NCBI GenBank assembly: GCA_028289465.1
Contig: JANQPM010000041.1
Span: forward strand, 1-49,971
Direction: 5' to 3'
Length of the DNA: 49,971 bases
DNA from: Lysobacterales bacterium
Lineage (GTDB): Bacteria > Pseudomonadota > Gammaproteobacteria > Xanthomonadales > SZUA-36
The translations under genes and the position numbers were made by a program. The notes under the pieces were generated by a model. It was not told the origin of the DNA. It ran no database searches and saw only the letters and a list, made by a program, of their open reading frames with translations. Shown one piece after another: positions 8,172 through 16,704 of this stretch. Positions within the stretch are counted from its first letter, which is position 1. Each line of letters begins with the position of its first letter.

Positions 8172-9461
8172 CTATCGCACGATATCCTGATCGAAAAATC
8201 GGATTTCCGAAACCAATCCGCTCCGTTCCGGACGATTTCGAATACGGATAGACCAGCCGTAGAGTTCACACAGCCGTTTGACGATAGCCAGTCCGAGCCC
8301 CGAACCTTTACCGGTGGACGACTGGCCGCGGAAATGGCGTTCAAACACATGCGGCAGTTCCTGAGGCGGAATACCCGGGCCGGTATCTTCCACCTGAACT
8401 CCGCCGTTGCCGACGCGGATGGTCACCTCGCCTTCCTGGGTATAACGCACCGCGTTGCCGATCAAATTGCCGATACAGACGGCTATCACCGACTCGGGCG
8501 CTATCACGCTGACCCGTTCCTGTTCTATCACATGCAGCTCCACCAGCTTGCTGCCGAGCAGCGGTTCGTAGAGATGCGAGAGCTGGTTCGCAACTTCCGC
8601 GACGCTGTGCGCGTCGCTGTCCTGGGTCACACCCTTCTCGGCTCTGACCAGATGGAGCAGCGCGGTCGTGATGTCGCTGGACTGCCGGGCCGCGCGCGCA
8701 ATCCTGAGCACGCGTGTACGAACCTTGTCCGGCAGATCGGTCTGGGCCAGCAGCAGTTCCGTCGCGCCGGAAATCACTGAAAGCGGCGTTCGCAGCTCGT
8801 GGCTGACATCGGCATTGAATTCCCGGTCGCGCTCTGCCATCTGTTGCACCTTGCCGGCATAGTCGTCCAGCGCGGCGGCCAGCTGGCCGACCTCGTCATC
8901 GGCGAAAAACGATGCCAGATCGGTGTTCGAACGGGTCTCATCCAGATGCTCCAGGCGATCGGCCAGATCCGTCACCGGTCTCATCACCCGCCGGGAAGAC
9001 CAGATGCCGAGCGCGAAAGACCCCAAGGAAAACAAGATAACGACACCGATGACTGCGTAAAACAACTGTTTGCCGATGCGCTGGTTTTCGGTCACGTTCT
9101 GGGTCAGGAATACCCAGAAGTCTTCACCCTTGTATATCGCCGCGCGGTAGACGCCGTTTGGCGTGTCCACTTTATGCACGCCATCGGGCAGCGCACGAAA
9201 CGGGGACGGTACTTCGGATGCATCGCCGGGACGGCTGATATAGCCGGCAATACGGGTATGAAACGGCTCGACGACAGTCGGATCGCGGCGCAACTGGACG
9301 ACGAAATCATCCAGCTCCTTTTTCAGCGTATCGCCAATGAACTGTTCCTCCAGCTTGCTCTGCAATTGCAGCACGGCAAAAGCGAACAGCACGCTCAGCA
9401 GCGTGCCGAACAGCAAAAAGGAAAAAATGATGCGGCTACGGAGTCGCCGACGATAACGCAT
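8172..9461 (-). CDS. Sensor histidine kinase of an OmpR-type two-component system
   Basis: 429 residues: transmembrane helix about 11-33, periplasmic sensor region, second helix about 133-155, HAMP-like linker 155-205, HisKA with phospho-accepting His221 (DVSHELRTPLS), then ATPase motifs N (GNLIGNAVRY), G1 (EDTGPGIPP) and G2 ([11 protein letters not shown]). All catalytic residues are present. It should autophosphorylate on an unknown envelope signal and pass phosphate to the regulator encoded just upstream. Its ATG overlaps the regulator gene by 26 bases, indicating one operon. The sensor region is not diagnostic; QseC/PmrB-like kinases are the nearest general type. Confidence 0.93.
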   Translation of the reverse strand: MRYRRRLRSRIIFSFLLFGTLLSVLFAFAVLQLQSKLEEQFIGDTLKKELDDFVVQLRRDPTVVEPFHTRIAGYISRPGDASEVPSPFRALPDGVHKVDTPNGVYRAAIYKGEDFWVFLTQNVTENQRIGKQLFYAVIGVVILFSLGSFALGIWSSRRVMRPVTDLADRLEHLDETRSNTDLASFFADDEVGQLAAALDDYAGKVQQMAERDREFNADVSHELRTPLSVISGATELLLAQTDLPDKVRTRVLRIARAARQSSDITTALLHLVRAEKGVTQDSDAHSVAEVANQLSHLYEPLLGSKLVELHVIEQERVSVIAPESVIAVCIGNLIGNAVRYTQEGEVTIRVGNGGVQVEDTGPGIPPQELPHVFERHFRGQSSTGKGSGLGLAIVKRLCELYGWSIRIRNRPERSGLVSEIRFFDQDIVR

Positions 9462-10131
9462 CCGGCACTACCAGGCGGTAACCGATGCCATGCCGTGTTT
9501 GGATCATCGGCTGGCCGAAGGGTTTGTCGATCACGCTGCGCAGCGAGTGGATGTGCACACGCAAGCTGTCGCTGTCCGGCATTTCCTCGCCCCATACATG
9601 GGTTTCCAAATCCTGCCGGGAAACGACATTCGGAGACGCTTCCATCAGACGGCGCAGCAATTTCAGACCGATCGGATTGAGTTCAAGCTCCTTGCCACCA
9701 CGAATTACGGTCAGCGAATCCAGATTAAAACGCAGGTCGCCAACCACCAGTTCCCGCGGTTCTACGGTGCGGCCTCTTTTTACCAGAACCTGTAGCCGCG
9801 CTTCCACCTCTTGAAGCTCAAAAGGCTTGACCAGATAGTCGTCTGCACCGCTGTCGAAACCGGCCAGCTTGTCCTCCAGCGTATCCCTGGCCGTCAACAT
9901 CAGAATCGGGGTATTCTTGCGCGCCTCTTCGCGCAACTTGCGGCAAACCTCCAAGCCATCCATGCCGGGCAGCGCCAGGTCCAGCACGATTGCATCGAAC
10001 TCACCAACCACCGCCAGGTGCAGACCGGTCACGCCATCGCCGGCAAAGTCGACCAGGTGGCCGTGGTCTTCCAGAAAGTCACCGACATTGGCTGCGATGT
10101 CCGGGTTGTCTTCTATGATCAATATCTTCAT
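9436..10131 (-). CDS. OmpR-family response regulator
   Basis: 231 residues. The receiver has the acidic pair Glu7/Asp8, phospho-accepting Asp51 (IVLDLALPGMDG), Thr80 and Lys102 (DYLVKPF). The C-terminal winged helix (about 130-225) ends with the usual TRHGIGYRL. ATG 10131 gives the standard MKILIIEDN opening; the open frame extends 27 codons further but without family likeness. The partner kinase follows with a 26-base overlap. Four half-sites at 11-bp steps upstream of the gene (10308-10351) fit autoregulation by this class of regulator. Confidence 0.94.
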   Translation of the reverse strand: MKILIIEDNPDIAANVGDFLEDHGHLVDFAGDGVTGLHLAVVGEFDAIVLDLALPGMDGLEVCRKLREEARKNTPILMLTARDTLEDKLAGFDSGADDYLVKPFELQEVEARLQVLVKRGRTVEPRELVVGDLRFNLDSLTVIRGGKELELNPIGLKLLRRLMEASPNVVSRQDLETHVWGEEMPDSDSLRVHIHSLRSVIDKPFGQPMIQTRHGIGYRLVVPDALSSATP

Positions 10132-10164
10132 TGACTGCTCACTTTGGCATGCTTGGCGGCGCGC

Positions 10165-10209
10165 TAAAAGAAAAGGCCCAAGCGGATGTGGATACATCCT
10201 ACCTGAGCC
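10165..10209 (-). terminator. Rho-independent terminator of pilU
   Basis: On the minus strand GGCTCAGG pairs (with G-U) to CTTGGGCC, and an inner GGATGT/ACATCC stem closes over ATCC, followed by TTTTCTTTTA. It lies past the pilU stop but also downstream of the presumed regulator promoter and before its start codon at 10131, so a transcript from that promoter would have to read through it or start after it. Confidence 0.75.
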
Positions 10210-10234
10210 CAAACTGCCCCGTTAACCGTAATCT

Positions 10235-10251
10235 CAGCAATGTAATTGCTG
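10235..10251. repeat. Small inverted repeat
   Basis: CAGCAAT and ATTGCTG separated by GTA, in the leader between pilU and the response regulator. No T-run follows. It could be an operator or a leader hairpin. Confidence 0.4.
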
Positions 10252-10304
10252 GCAATGCTGCCCAGAGCGTATACCGCTGCTCGGAGTAGCTTGTTCAGTG
10301 TAGC

Positions 10305-10351
10305 TGTCAAGACGTTAACTAATCGTTAAGCGGACCCTAACATTTGGTTAA
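10305..10351 (-). promoter_or_regulatory. Four direct-repeat half-sites and -35 box upstream of the response regulator
   Basis: Read on the minus strand, TTAACCAAATG, TTAGGGTCCGC, TTAACGATTAG and TTAACGTCTTG follow one another, so TTA(A/G) recurs at 10351, 10340, 10329 and 10318, exactly 11 bp apart. A TTGACA (10310-10305) overlaps the end of the last unit; no good -10 follows at 16-18 bases. PmrA/QseB-type regulators bind CTTAA-like direct repeats of this period, and an activator-dependent promoter would explain the weak -10. Confidence 0.65.
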
Positions 10352-10382
10352 TGCCAAAGCGTGACCGGTAACGCGCGATGCG

Positions 10383-11507
10383 CTAATGGGTTTCGATCAG
10401 TGCCACGCCTTCCAGGCGCTTGGCCAGCGAGTCGGTATCACCGCCTTCGGCCAATTTGACCATCAGGCGAACTTCGTTGGCCGAATCGGCATGGCGCAGT
10501 GCTTCTTCATAAGAAATCTTGCCTTCCTGGTACATGTTGAACAGGCATTTGTCGAAAGTAACCATGCCGTGGTGCCCGGAGTCTTTCATGATCTTCTTGA
10601 CTTCCTGGATATTGCCGGTGCGGATCTTTTCCTGGATCAGCGGCGTATTCAGCAAGACCTCGAACGCCGCCCAGCGCCGCTGCCGGTCAACCGACGGAAT
10701 CAGCTGCTGCGCGATAATCGCCTTCATATTAAAACTCAGGTCCAGCAAGACCTGATCGCGTGACTCTTCCGGGAAGAAATGCAAAATCCGGTCCATGGCC
10801 TGGTTCGCGTTATTCGCGTGCAGCGTGCACAGGCACAAATGGCCTGTTTCGGCAAAGGTCAGCGCATGCTCCATCGCTTCGCGGGTGCGGATTTCGCCGA
10901 TCAGAATAACGTCCGGCGCCTGGCGCAGGGTATTGCGCAATGCCACTTCGAAAGAATCGGTATCTACGCCGACTTCCCGCTGCGTCACCAGGCTCTTGCC
11001 ATGCTGGTGAACGAATTCGATGGGATCTTCAATCGTGATGATATGGCCGGTCAGGCGCTTGTTGCGATAACCCACCATTGCGGCCAGTGAGGTCGACTTG
11101 CCGCTACCCGTCGCACCCACGAACAATACGATGCCGCGCTTGATCAGCGACAAATCGCAGAGAATTTCCGGCAGGCCCAGCTCTTGAATGGTCGGTATGC
11201 GGGTTTCAATTCGCCGGCAGACCATGCCGACCTTGTGCTGTTGATAGAATGCGCTGACCCGGAAACGGCACGCTTCGTCCAGCGCGATCGCGAACTGGCA
11301 CTCATTGGTTTCGCGGAATTCCTCGCGTTGATGTTCATTCATTACCCCGAAAACTATCTCCTCGGTTTCTTCCGGGGTCAGCGGCTGCTGCTCGATTGGA
11401 CGAATTTTTCCATGCACCTTCAGGCACGGCGGCACGTCACTGGTTACAAATAAATCGGAACCCTTTTCCTCGTGCAATTGGCGCAGCCAGTTTTCAACAC
11501 GTCCCAT
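10383..11507 (-). CDS. pilU: Type IV pilus retraction ATPase PilU
   Basis: 374 residues, the PilT-dependent accessory retraction ATPase of type IV pili, working at the cytoplasmic base of the machine. Walker A is GATGSGKST (131-139). The Asp/His boxes follow (TIEDPIEFVH; ILIGEIRTREAMEHAL; AETGHLCLCTLHANNA). The opening MGRVENWLRQLHEEKGSDLF matches PilU rather than PilT, and the C-terminal tail is longer than in PilT. AAGGAG lies 8 bases before the ATG. It follows pilT by 27 bases in one operon and is closed by a terminator at 10165-10209. Confidence 0.95.
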   Translation of the reverse strand: MGRVENWLRQLHEEKGSDLFVTSDVPPCLKVHGKIRPIEQQPLTPEETEEIVFGVMNEHQREEFRETNECQFAIALDEACRFRVSAFYQQHKVGMVCRRIETRIPTIQELGLPEILCDLSLIKRGIVLFVGATGSGKSTSLAAMVGYRNKRLTGHIITIEDPIEFVHQHGKSLVTQREVGVDTDSFEVALRNTLRQAPDVILIGEIRTREAMEHALTFAETGHLCLCTLHANNANQAMDRILHFFPEESRDQVLLDLSFNMKAIIAQQLIPSVDRQRRWAAFEVLLNTPLIQEKIRTGNIQEVKKIMKDSGHHGMVTFDKCLFNMYQEGKISYEEALRHADSANEVRLMVKLAEGGDTDSLAKRLEGVALIETH

Positions 11508-11534
11508 GACCTAACTCCTTTTAGGTAAATGCCG

Positions 11535-12572
11535 CTACGCGAACAGGGCGCGGTTAACCGCCCGGCGCGCTGCTTCCTGCTTAATAACAACACCTCGACG
11601 AACCAGCTCTTCCAATGACTGGTCCAGGGTCCTCATGCCGACATTGTTGCCGGTCTGTATGGCTGAATACATTTGTGCCACTTTGTCCTCGCGAATCAGA
11701 TTTCGAATTGCCGGAGTGGCAATCATGATTTCATGCGCGGCAATCCGGCCACCGCCGGCCCGCTTCAGCAGCGCCTGGGAAACGACCGCGCGCAACGATT
11801 CGGAAAGCATGGACCGGACCATGGCTTTTTCACCTGCCGGAAATACGTCGATCACGCGGTCAATGGTCTTCGGTGCCGAACTGGTATGCAAGGTGGCGAA
11901 TACCAAGTGGCCGGTTTCGGCCGCTGTCAGGGCCAGGCGAATGGTTTCGATATCACGCATTTCACCGATCAGAATAATGTCCGGATCTTCGCGCAGCGCC
12001 GAACGCAGGGCCTGGTTGAACCCGTGGGTATCACGGTGAACTTCGCGCTGGTTGATCAGGCAGCGTTTTGATTCGTGTACAAACTCGATCGGGTCCTCAA
12101 TGGTCAGAACATGGCCGCTAACGGTTTTATTCAGATGGTCGATCATCGCGGCCAGCGTCGTCGACTTGCCCGAACCGGTAGGACCGGTAACCAGGATCAG
12201 CCCTCGCGGCACGCCGATGATGTCCCTGAACGACGCCGGCGCGTCGATATCTTCCAGCGTCCATATCGCCGCCGGAATGGTCCGAAATGCGGCCCCAACG
12301 CCGCGGTCGTGATGGAATGCATTGACACGGAATCGTGCAACGCCGGATACAACATAAGAAAAATCGACTTCCAGGTTGGCTTCGAAATCGCGCCGCTGAT
12401 GGTCGCTCATGGTGCTGTATATCAACTCCGTGAGCTGTTTATTGTCCAGCGGCGGCATATCCAGACGCCGGATATCCCCGTCAACGCGGATCATCGGCGG
12501 CAGGCCCGCGGAAATGTGCAAATCCGATGCCCGGTTTTTAACCGAAAAAGCAAGTAGTTCGGCGATATCCAT
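11535..12572 (-). CDS. pilT: Type IV pilus twitching motility ATPase PilT
   Basis: 345 residues, the hexameric ATPase that retracts type IV pili for twitching and DNA uptake. Walker A is GPTGSGKST (130-138), with TIEDPIEFVH, ILIGEMRDIETIRLAL and AETGHLVFATLHT as Asp, Walker B and His boxes. The AIRNLIRE box near residues 270-280, needed for retraction in studied PilT, is intact (TPAIRNLIREDK). Length and opening (MDIAELLAFSVKNRASDLHI) are standard. A GGAG box is close to the ATG. First gene of the pilT-pilU pair, divergent from yggS. Confidence 0.97.
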   Translation of the reverse strand: MDIAELLAFSVKNRASDLHISAGLPPMIRVDGDIRRLDMPPLDNKQLTELIYSTMSDHQRRDFEANLEVDFSYVVSGVARFRVNAFHHDRGVGAAFRTIPAAIWTLEDIDAPASFRDIIGVPRGLILVTGPTGSGKSTTLAAMIDHLNKTVSGHVLTIEDPIEFVHESKRCLINQREVHRDTHGFNQALRSALREDPDIILIGEMRDIETIRLALTAAETGHLVFATLHTSSAPKTIDRVIDVFPAGEKAMVRSMLSESLRAVVSQALLKRAGGGRIAAHEIMIATPAIRNLIREDKVAQMYSAIQTGNNVGMRTLDQSLEELVRRGVVIKQEAARRAVNRALFA

Positions 12573-12746
12573 GATTTCTCCTTACGCCACAGGCCGGAAC
12601 CGTTAAAATACGGTCACCTTTATTTATTAACTCACCGGTGCGCATGACAAGCGTTTGCAGGATCAACTTCTTAACCTCCCCCGAAGTTTGTTATATAACT
12701 ATATATTATATCAGCAATTTTGCTTAAATTTTATGGGCCCGAGATA
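12573..12746. promoter_or_regulatory. Divergent promoter region between pilT and yggS
   Basis: The part nearest yggS is very AT-rich (TTATATAACTATATATTATATC, about 12690-12711) and offers several -10-like hexamers (TATAAC, TATATT). The part nearest pilT contains TAAAATACGGTCACCTTTATTTATTAA. No operator repeat is evident. Confidence 0.45.
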
Positions 12747-13442
12747 TTGGATATTGCCACCCGCTACTCCCAAGTGCAACAGCGAATTGTTAAAGCTTGT
12801 TTAGATGCCGGCCGCAAGCCGGACAGCATCGAGCTGCTTGCCGTCGGCAAACGGCATCCCGCCGCTGCCATCGACGCGCTGTATCAACTGGGCCAGCGGC
12901 TCTTCGGCGAAAGCTATGTGCGCGAAACCGTCGATAAACAGCGCGAACTGACCGCCCACGATATCGAATGGCATCTGGTCGGGCCGCTGCAGTCGAATAA
13001 GACCCGGCTGGCGGCCGCTCACTTTCACTGGGTACATAGTGTCGACCGCGCCAAACTGATCACACGCCTGGCCGAACAACGCCCGGGTCACCTGCCGGCG
13101 TTGAATGTCCTGGTTCAAGTCAATATCGACGACGAGGCGCAGAAAGCCGGGATTGCACCGAATGCAGTTTTCGAACTCGCCGAGCTGATCGTGCAGCAGC
13201 CGCGCTTAAGCCTGCGCGGACTCATGGCAATCCCGAACCCGTCGCGTTCGGCTGCGCGGCGACTGCAAAGCCTGCGGGAAATGCGCGCACTTTTCGACCG
13301 GCTGGCCCGGCGATACTCCGCCGTCAACAAACCCTCCATCGATACCCTGTCTCTGGGCATGTCGGCGGATTTAGAAGCGGCGGTTGCGGCCGGTACCACC
13401 ATGGTGCGTATCGGCACCGACCTGTTCGGACCGCGGTCCTGA
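12747..13442 (+). CDS. yggS: YggS/PLPBP-family pyridoxal-phosphate homeostasis protein
   Basis: 231 residues from TTG 12747, a PLP-binding single-domain TIM barrel that buffers PLP and affects amino-acid balance; no enzymatic activity is known for the family. The PLP lysine is in LLAVGKRHP, where most members have LLAVSK; IEWHLVGPLQSNK and the ending LSLGMSADLEAAVAAGTTMVRIG are signatures. The frame reaches back to a TTG at 12720, but the family usually starts about where DIATRYSQVQQRI begins, so 12747 is preferred; neither has a strong Shine-Dalgarno. Followed by proC and yggT as in many gammaproteobacteria. Confidence 0.92.
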   Translation: MDIATRYSQVQQRIVKACLDAGRKPDSIELLAVGKRHPAAAIDALYQLGQRLFGESYVRETVDKQRELTAHDIEWHLVGPLQSNKTRLAAAHFHWVHSVDRAKLITRLAEQRPGHLPALNVLVQVNIDDEAQKAGIAPNAVFELAELIVQQPRLSLRGLMAIPNPSRSAARRLQSLREMRALFDRLARRYSAVNKPSIDTLSLGMSADLEAAVAAGTTMVRIGTDLFGPRS

Positions 13443-13520
13443 TATTTCAGCAGGTCGCCGGTGGCTCCTCCAGCTCACTTTGCATTGACGAACAGCGGCG
13501 GTTTCATCAGTATACCGCCA

Positions 13521-14324
13521 ATGAGTAAAACACTGTGCTTCATCGGCAGCGGCAACATCGCCAACGCCCTTATCGGCGGCCTGAGAGACCAGGTACCCGG
13601 ACTCGCGATCCGCAGCGCGGACCCGTGCCGGCAGGCCCGGCTCAGAATCCGTGATGCGTATTCGGTTGAGACGTTCGAGAATAACGCGGAGGCGGTGCGG
13701 GAAGCCGATATCGTAGTCTTGTCAGTCAAGCCGCAAGTGATACCGCAAGTTCTACCGGAGCTTGCGGCGGCGATCTCTAACGATCAGCTGATCCTGTCGG
13801 TGGCCGCCGGCACCACCACAGAGAAGATCAATACCAGTTTTGGCGGCGAACAGCCGGTGGTGCGGGCCATGCCGAATACGCCGGCGATGGTCGGCATGGC
13901 GATGACAACCCTGTATGCGAATACACATTGTTCGCCCCAGCAACGCGCGGATTCAGCCAAAATCATGAAGGCGGTGGGCTCGGTCGCATGGATTGATCAG
14001 GAATCCGATATGGACGTCGTCACCGCGGTTTCCGGCAGTGGCCCCGCCTACTTCTTCTATATGATAGAAGCGTTGAGGGAAGCGGGCGAGACGGCCGGGC
14101 TGCCGGCCGATACCGCCAACCGGCTGGCGATAGAAACGGCTGCGGGCGCCGCAGCGCTGGCCCGGCGCTCCGGCCAAGACATTTCGACGCTGCGGGAGCA
14201 GGTCACCTCGCCGGGCGGCACCACCGAAGCCGCACTCGGCGTACTACGGCAGCTTGAGTTCAAGCACCTGATGCAACGGGCCATCGAGCGGGCTGCCGAG
14301 CGCAGCCGCGAACTGTCGGGATGA
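13521..14324 (+). CDS. proC: Pyrroline-5-carboxylate reductase
   Basis: 267 residues. Last step of proline synthesis: NAD(P)H reduction of pyrroline-5-carboxylate. The Rossmann opening is CFIGSGNIANALIGGL, and the C-terminal signature reads from VSGSGPAYFFYMIEAL to DISTLREQVTSPGGTTEAAL. ATG 13521 yields the usual N-terminus; the frame reaches 20 codons upstream without likeness. Shine-Dalgarno is poor, so expression may depend on the upstream yggS (78-base gap). Confidence 0.96.
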   Translation: MSKTLCFIGSGNIANALIGGLRDQVPGLAIRSADPCRQARLRIRDAYSVETFENNAEAVREADIVVLSVKPQVIPQVLPELAAAISNDQLILSVAAGTTTEKINTSFGGEQPVVRAMPNTPAMVGMAMTTLYANTHCSPQQRADSAKIMKAVGSVAWIDQESDMDVVTAVSGSGPAYFFYMIEALREAGETAGLPADTANRLAIETAAGAAALARRSGQDISTLREQVTSPGGTTEAALGVLRQLEFKHLMQRAIERAAERSRELSG

Positions 14325-14409
14325 AGGGCGGCGGATTAGACCGCAGGCCGGACCGTCTGCCTGCCGCATCGTCCCGGGTAGACCATCAGCTTTCAATCGG
14401 GCGAATGTA

Positions 14410-14943
14410 GTGTCCGGTAATTTCACCAATGCGCTGAGCTATCTGCTGCATACGCTGGTTACCTTCTACGGACTGCTGTTCCTGTTGCGGCTGTTGCTGC
14501 AGATGGTGCGCGCGGACTACCACAATCCGATCTGCCAGTTTGTCATCAAGCTGACCGACCCGCTGGTAATGCCGCTGCGCCGTGTGCTGCCGGCAATCGG
14601 CCGCTTGGACAGCGCCTGCGCGCTGGTCTTTATATTGCTGTCGGCGATCGCGCTGAATATCAAAGCGGGCCGCGTACTGCCGGCGGACATCACCGCAATA
14701 GGAACTTTGAGGCTGGTGATCTACTCCGTCCTCAGCTTCTACACCGTGGTGCTGATAGCGCAAATCTTGCTGAGCTGGCTGGGACAGAATCTGCGGCATC
14801 CGATTATCCCACTGATCTTTAAACTGACCGATCCTGTCTTAAGACCCATACGCCAGTGGGTAAAACCGATGTCCGGCCTGGACTTCTCGCCGCTGATCGC
14901 ATTGCTTGCGATACAATTTCTGATTCGTCTGCTAGGATTGTAA
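14410..14943 (+). CDS. YggT-family membrane protein
   Basis: 177 residues with two YggT repeats, each a hydrophobic hairpin followed by a conserved short motif: LTDPLVMPLRRVLP (about 48-61) and LTDPVLRPIRQWVKP (about 137-151). About four membrane segments. Function not firmly known; the family is linked to osmotic shock tolerance and envelope integrity. The start is GTG at 14410 and no clear Shine-Dalgarno is seen. It sits in its usual place after proC. Confidence 0.9.
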   Translation: MSGNFTNALSYLLHTLVTFYGLLFLLRLLLQMVRADYHNPICQFVIKLTDPLVMPLRRVLPAIGRLDSACALVFILLSAIALNIKAGRVLPADITAIGTLRLVIYSVLSFYTVVLIAQILLSWLGQNLRHPIIPLIFKLTDPVLRPIRQWVKPMSGLDFSPLIALLAIQFLIRLLGL

Positions 14944-14998
14944 GCGCTACCGAATCGGGTCAGAATAGCTCATGGTCGAAGACAAGGAGGCAGTGACG

Positions 14999-15466
14999 AT
15001 GAATCGAATCTTCCAGGTGACAGCAGCGGCGCTACTGATGATTTGCTGCAGCATCAGCCAGGCCCAGCAATCCCAGGACTTTGGTCAATATGTCGTCCAC
15101 TTCAACGCACTGAATACCAATTTGATACCGCCGGAAGTGGCCCGGGCCTACGGTATTCAGCGTTCCGGCAGCCGCGCGCTGCTCAATATCACCGTGTTGC
15201 GCAAGGTCATGGCAAACCCCGGCTCACCGGTGAATGCGAAAGTAGCCGCCGGAGCCATCAATCTGACCGGCCAGCGGCGCGCTATCAACCTGCGGGAAGT
15301 CAGCGAACCCGGAGATGGCAGCGGCAGTGACAGCGGTGCAATCTACTATCTGGGCGAATTTCGGATCGATAACCGGGAAACACTGGACTTCACCATCGAG
15401 GTTACGCCGGACGGAGAAACCGAACCGCTGATGGTGCGTTTTCGGCAGCAGTTCTTTACCGAATAG
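14999..15466 (+). CDS. DUF4426 periplasmic protein
   Basis: 155 residues with a signal peptide (MNRIFQVTAAALLMICCSISQAQ), then a mature domain with FGQYVVHFNALNTNLIPPEVARAYGI, the DUF4426 hallmark. Function unknown. ATG 14999 is chosen because AAGGAGG lies 8 bases upstream, while the frame's earlier ATG at 14972 lies before that box. It completes the yggS-proC-yggT-DUF4426 order known from Pseudomonas and relatives. Confidence 0.88.
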   Translation: MNRIFQVTAAALLMICCSISQAQQSQDFGQYVVHFNALNTNLIPPEVARAYGIQRSGSRALLNITVLRKVMANPGSPVNAKVAAGAINLTGQRRAINLREVSEPGDGSGSDSGAIYYLGEFRIDNRETLDFTIEVTPDGETEPLMVRFRQQFFTE

Positions 15467-15496
15467 CGCCGCTTCCGCACCCGCCGATATCGTCGC

Positions 15497-15943
15497 TTAG
15501 CGTCGAGGCGCTTTCAGCTTGGATTGTATATAGACCCGATGCGGCACCGCCAGCAGATCGGCCAGACGCCGCATCAAGTGTTCCTCCTGCGGATCAATTT
15601 CACCATCGGCAAACGCAACCGACCAAAGGTCTTCCATCAATTCCCTGCGCTGATCGGGGCTCAGCGATTTCTGTAGCGTTTCGGTAAATTCATACAGCGA
15701 CGCGGAATCGCTCAATTGCGCCTTGGCAGACGCAATCAGCGCCACCGCTTCATCGTCGCTTACCGCAGTGCGCCGCTGCAGCACCTCACGCAGGACCCGG
15801 TGTTCCGCATCTTGTTCGCGGTAGTCCGCCTCCAGAATCGCCAGCAGCAACGCGGTCCTGGCGCGGTGTTGCCGGTCTTCCGGCACCGGTGCCGGGTCGC
15901 GCTGCAACAGCAGCTTGAATTGATCGAGCAGATTAACCTTCAA
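15497..15943 (-). CDS. TerB-like (tellurite-resistance/DjlA) family protein
   Basis: 148 residues, all helical. The acidic repeats typical of TerB domains are seen: LLLAILEADYREQDAEHRVLREVL and LWSVAFADGEIDPQEEHLMRRLADLL. The D-x-E/D acidic positions could bind metal. No membrane segment. The role is unknown; tellurite resistance itself is unlikely for this isolated copy. It converges on the DUF4426 gene with a 30-base gap. Confidence 0.85.
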   Translation of the reverse strand: MKVNLLDQFKLLLQRDPAPVPEDRQHRARTALLLAILEADYREQDAEHRVLREVLQRRTAVSDDEAVALIASAKAQLSDSASLYEFTETLQKSLSPDQRRELMEDLWSVAFADGEIDPQEEHLMRRLADLLAVPHRVYIQSKLKAPRR

Positions 15944-16041
15944 TATTCAACGTCCTGCGGGTTTGCCGCGGCTTTGCCGGGTCTTCCGATCCCGGCGGCC
16001 GCAACTCCGAATTTCGTCATCAGCTCGGCTATACTGCGCGC

Positions 16042-16704
16042 ATGACCGAAGCAAGACGACAGAAGATAGACCAGGTACTGTCGCTGCGCCAGCCTGATCT
16101 GACCGTGCTGATGGAGCGGGTACACAAGCCGCACAATTTTGCTGCAGTAATCCGCAGTTGTGACGCGGTGGGCGTGACGCGCATACACGCGGTACCGGCC
16201 AGCGGCGGCCTTCCGGCGTTAAACCATACCTCACAAGGAGCGCAAAAATGGGTAGAAGTTCAGCGGCACCACTCCTCCGAACTCGCCGTGCAGCATTTAA
16301 AAGAACAGGGTTTCCAACTGGCCGCCGCTCATTTTTCCAAACGAGCCGTGGACTTCCGGGAGCATGACTATACACAGCCCACTGCGGTCATTCTGGGTAC
16401 CGAACGCTTCGGCGTCACTGAAGACGTACTGCGTAAATGCGATATGGAAATCAAGATTCCCATGCTCGGGATGACGCAGTCGCTGAACGTGTCGGTGGCA
16501 TGCGCGGTAATCCTGTATGAGGCACAGCGGCAGCGGCAGGCGGCAGGTTTATACGCCGAGCGAAGCTTGCCGGCATCCGACCGGCAGCGCCTGCGCTTCG
16601 AGTGGATACATCCGAAGATTGCCGAATATTGTCGTGATCACGATCTGCCCTACCCGCAGCTCGATGACGCCGGCGAGCCGATCGAACCGCTGCCGCACAG
16701 CTAG
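16042..16704 (+). CDS. trmH: tRNA (guanosine-18-2'-O)-methyltransferase
   Basis: 220 residues of the SPOUT class. It methylates the ribose of G18 in the D-loop of tRNAs. The knot motifs are PHNFAAVIRSCDAVG (motif 1, with the catalytic Arg), ILGTERFGVTED (motif 2) and IPMLGMTQSLNVSVACAVILYE (motif 3). Length and C-terminal helix (LRFEWIHPKIAEYCRDHDL) match TrmH. Its stop shares the bases CTAG with the stop of the convergent yjbQ-like gene. Confidence 0.94.
   Translation: MTEARRQKIDQVLSLRQPDLTVLMERVHKPHNFAAVIRSCDAVGVTRIHAVPASGGLPALNHTSQGAQKWVEVQRHHSSELAVQHLKEQGFQLAAAHFSKRAVDFREHDYTQPTAVILGTERFGVTEDVLRKCDMEIKIPMLGMTQSLNVSVACAVILYEAQRQRQAAGLYAERSLPASDRQRLRFEWIHPKIAEYCRDHDLPYPQLDDAGEPIEPLPHS

Noticed and set aside
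8007..8780. Open frame of 257 codons through the repeat region into the kinase gene
   Set aside because: It starts in the hairpin repeats and continues antisense to the sensor kinase. No domain recognised.
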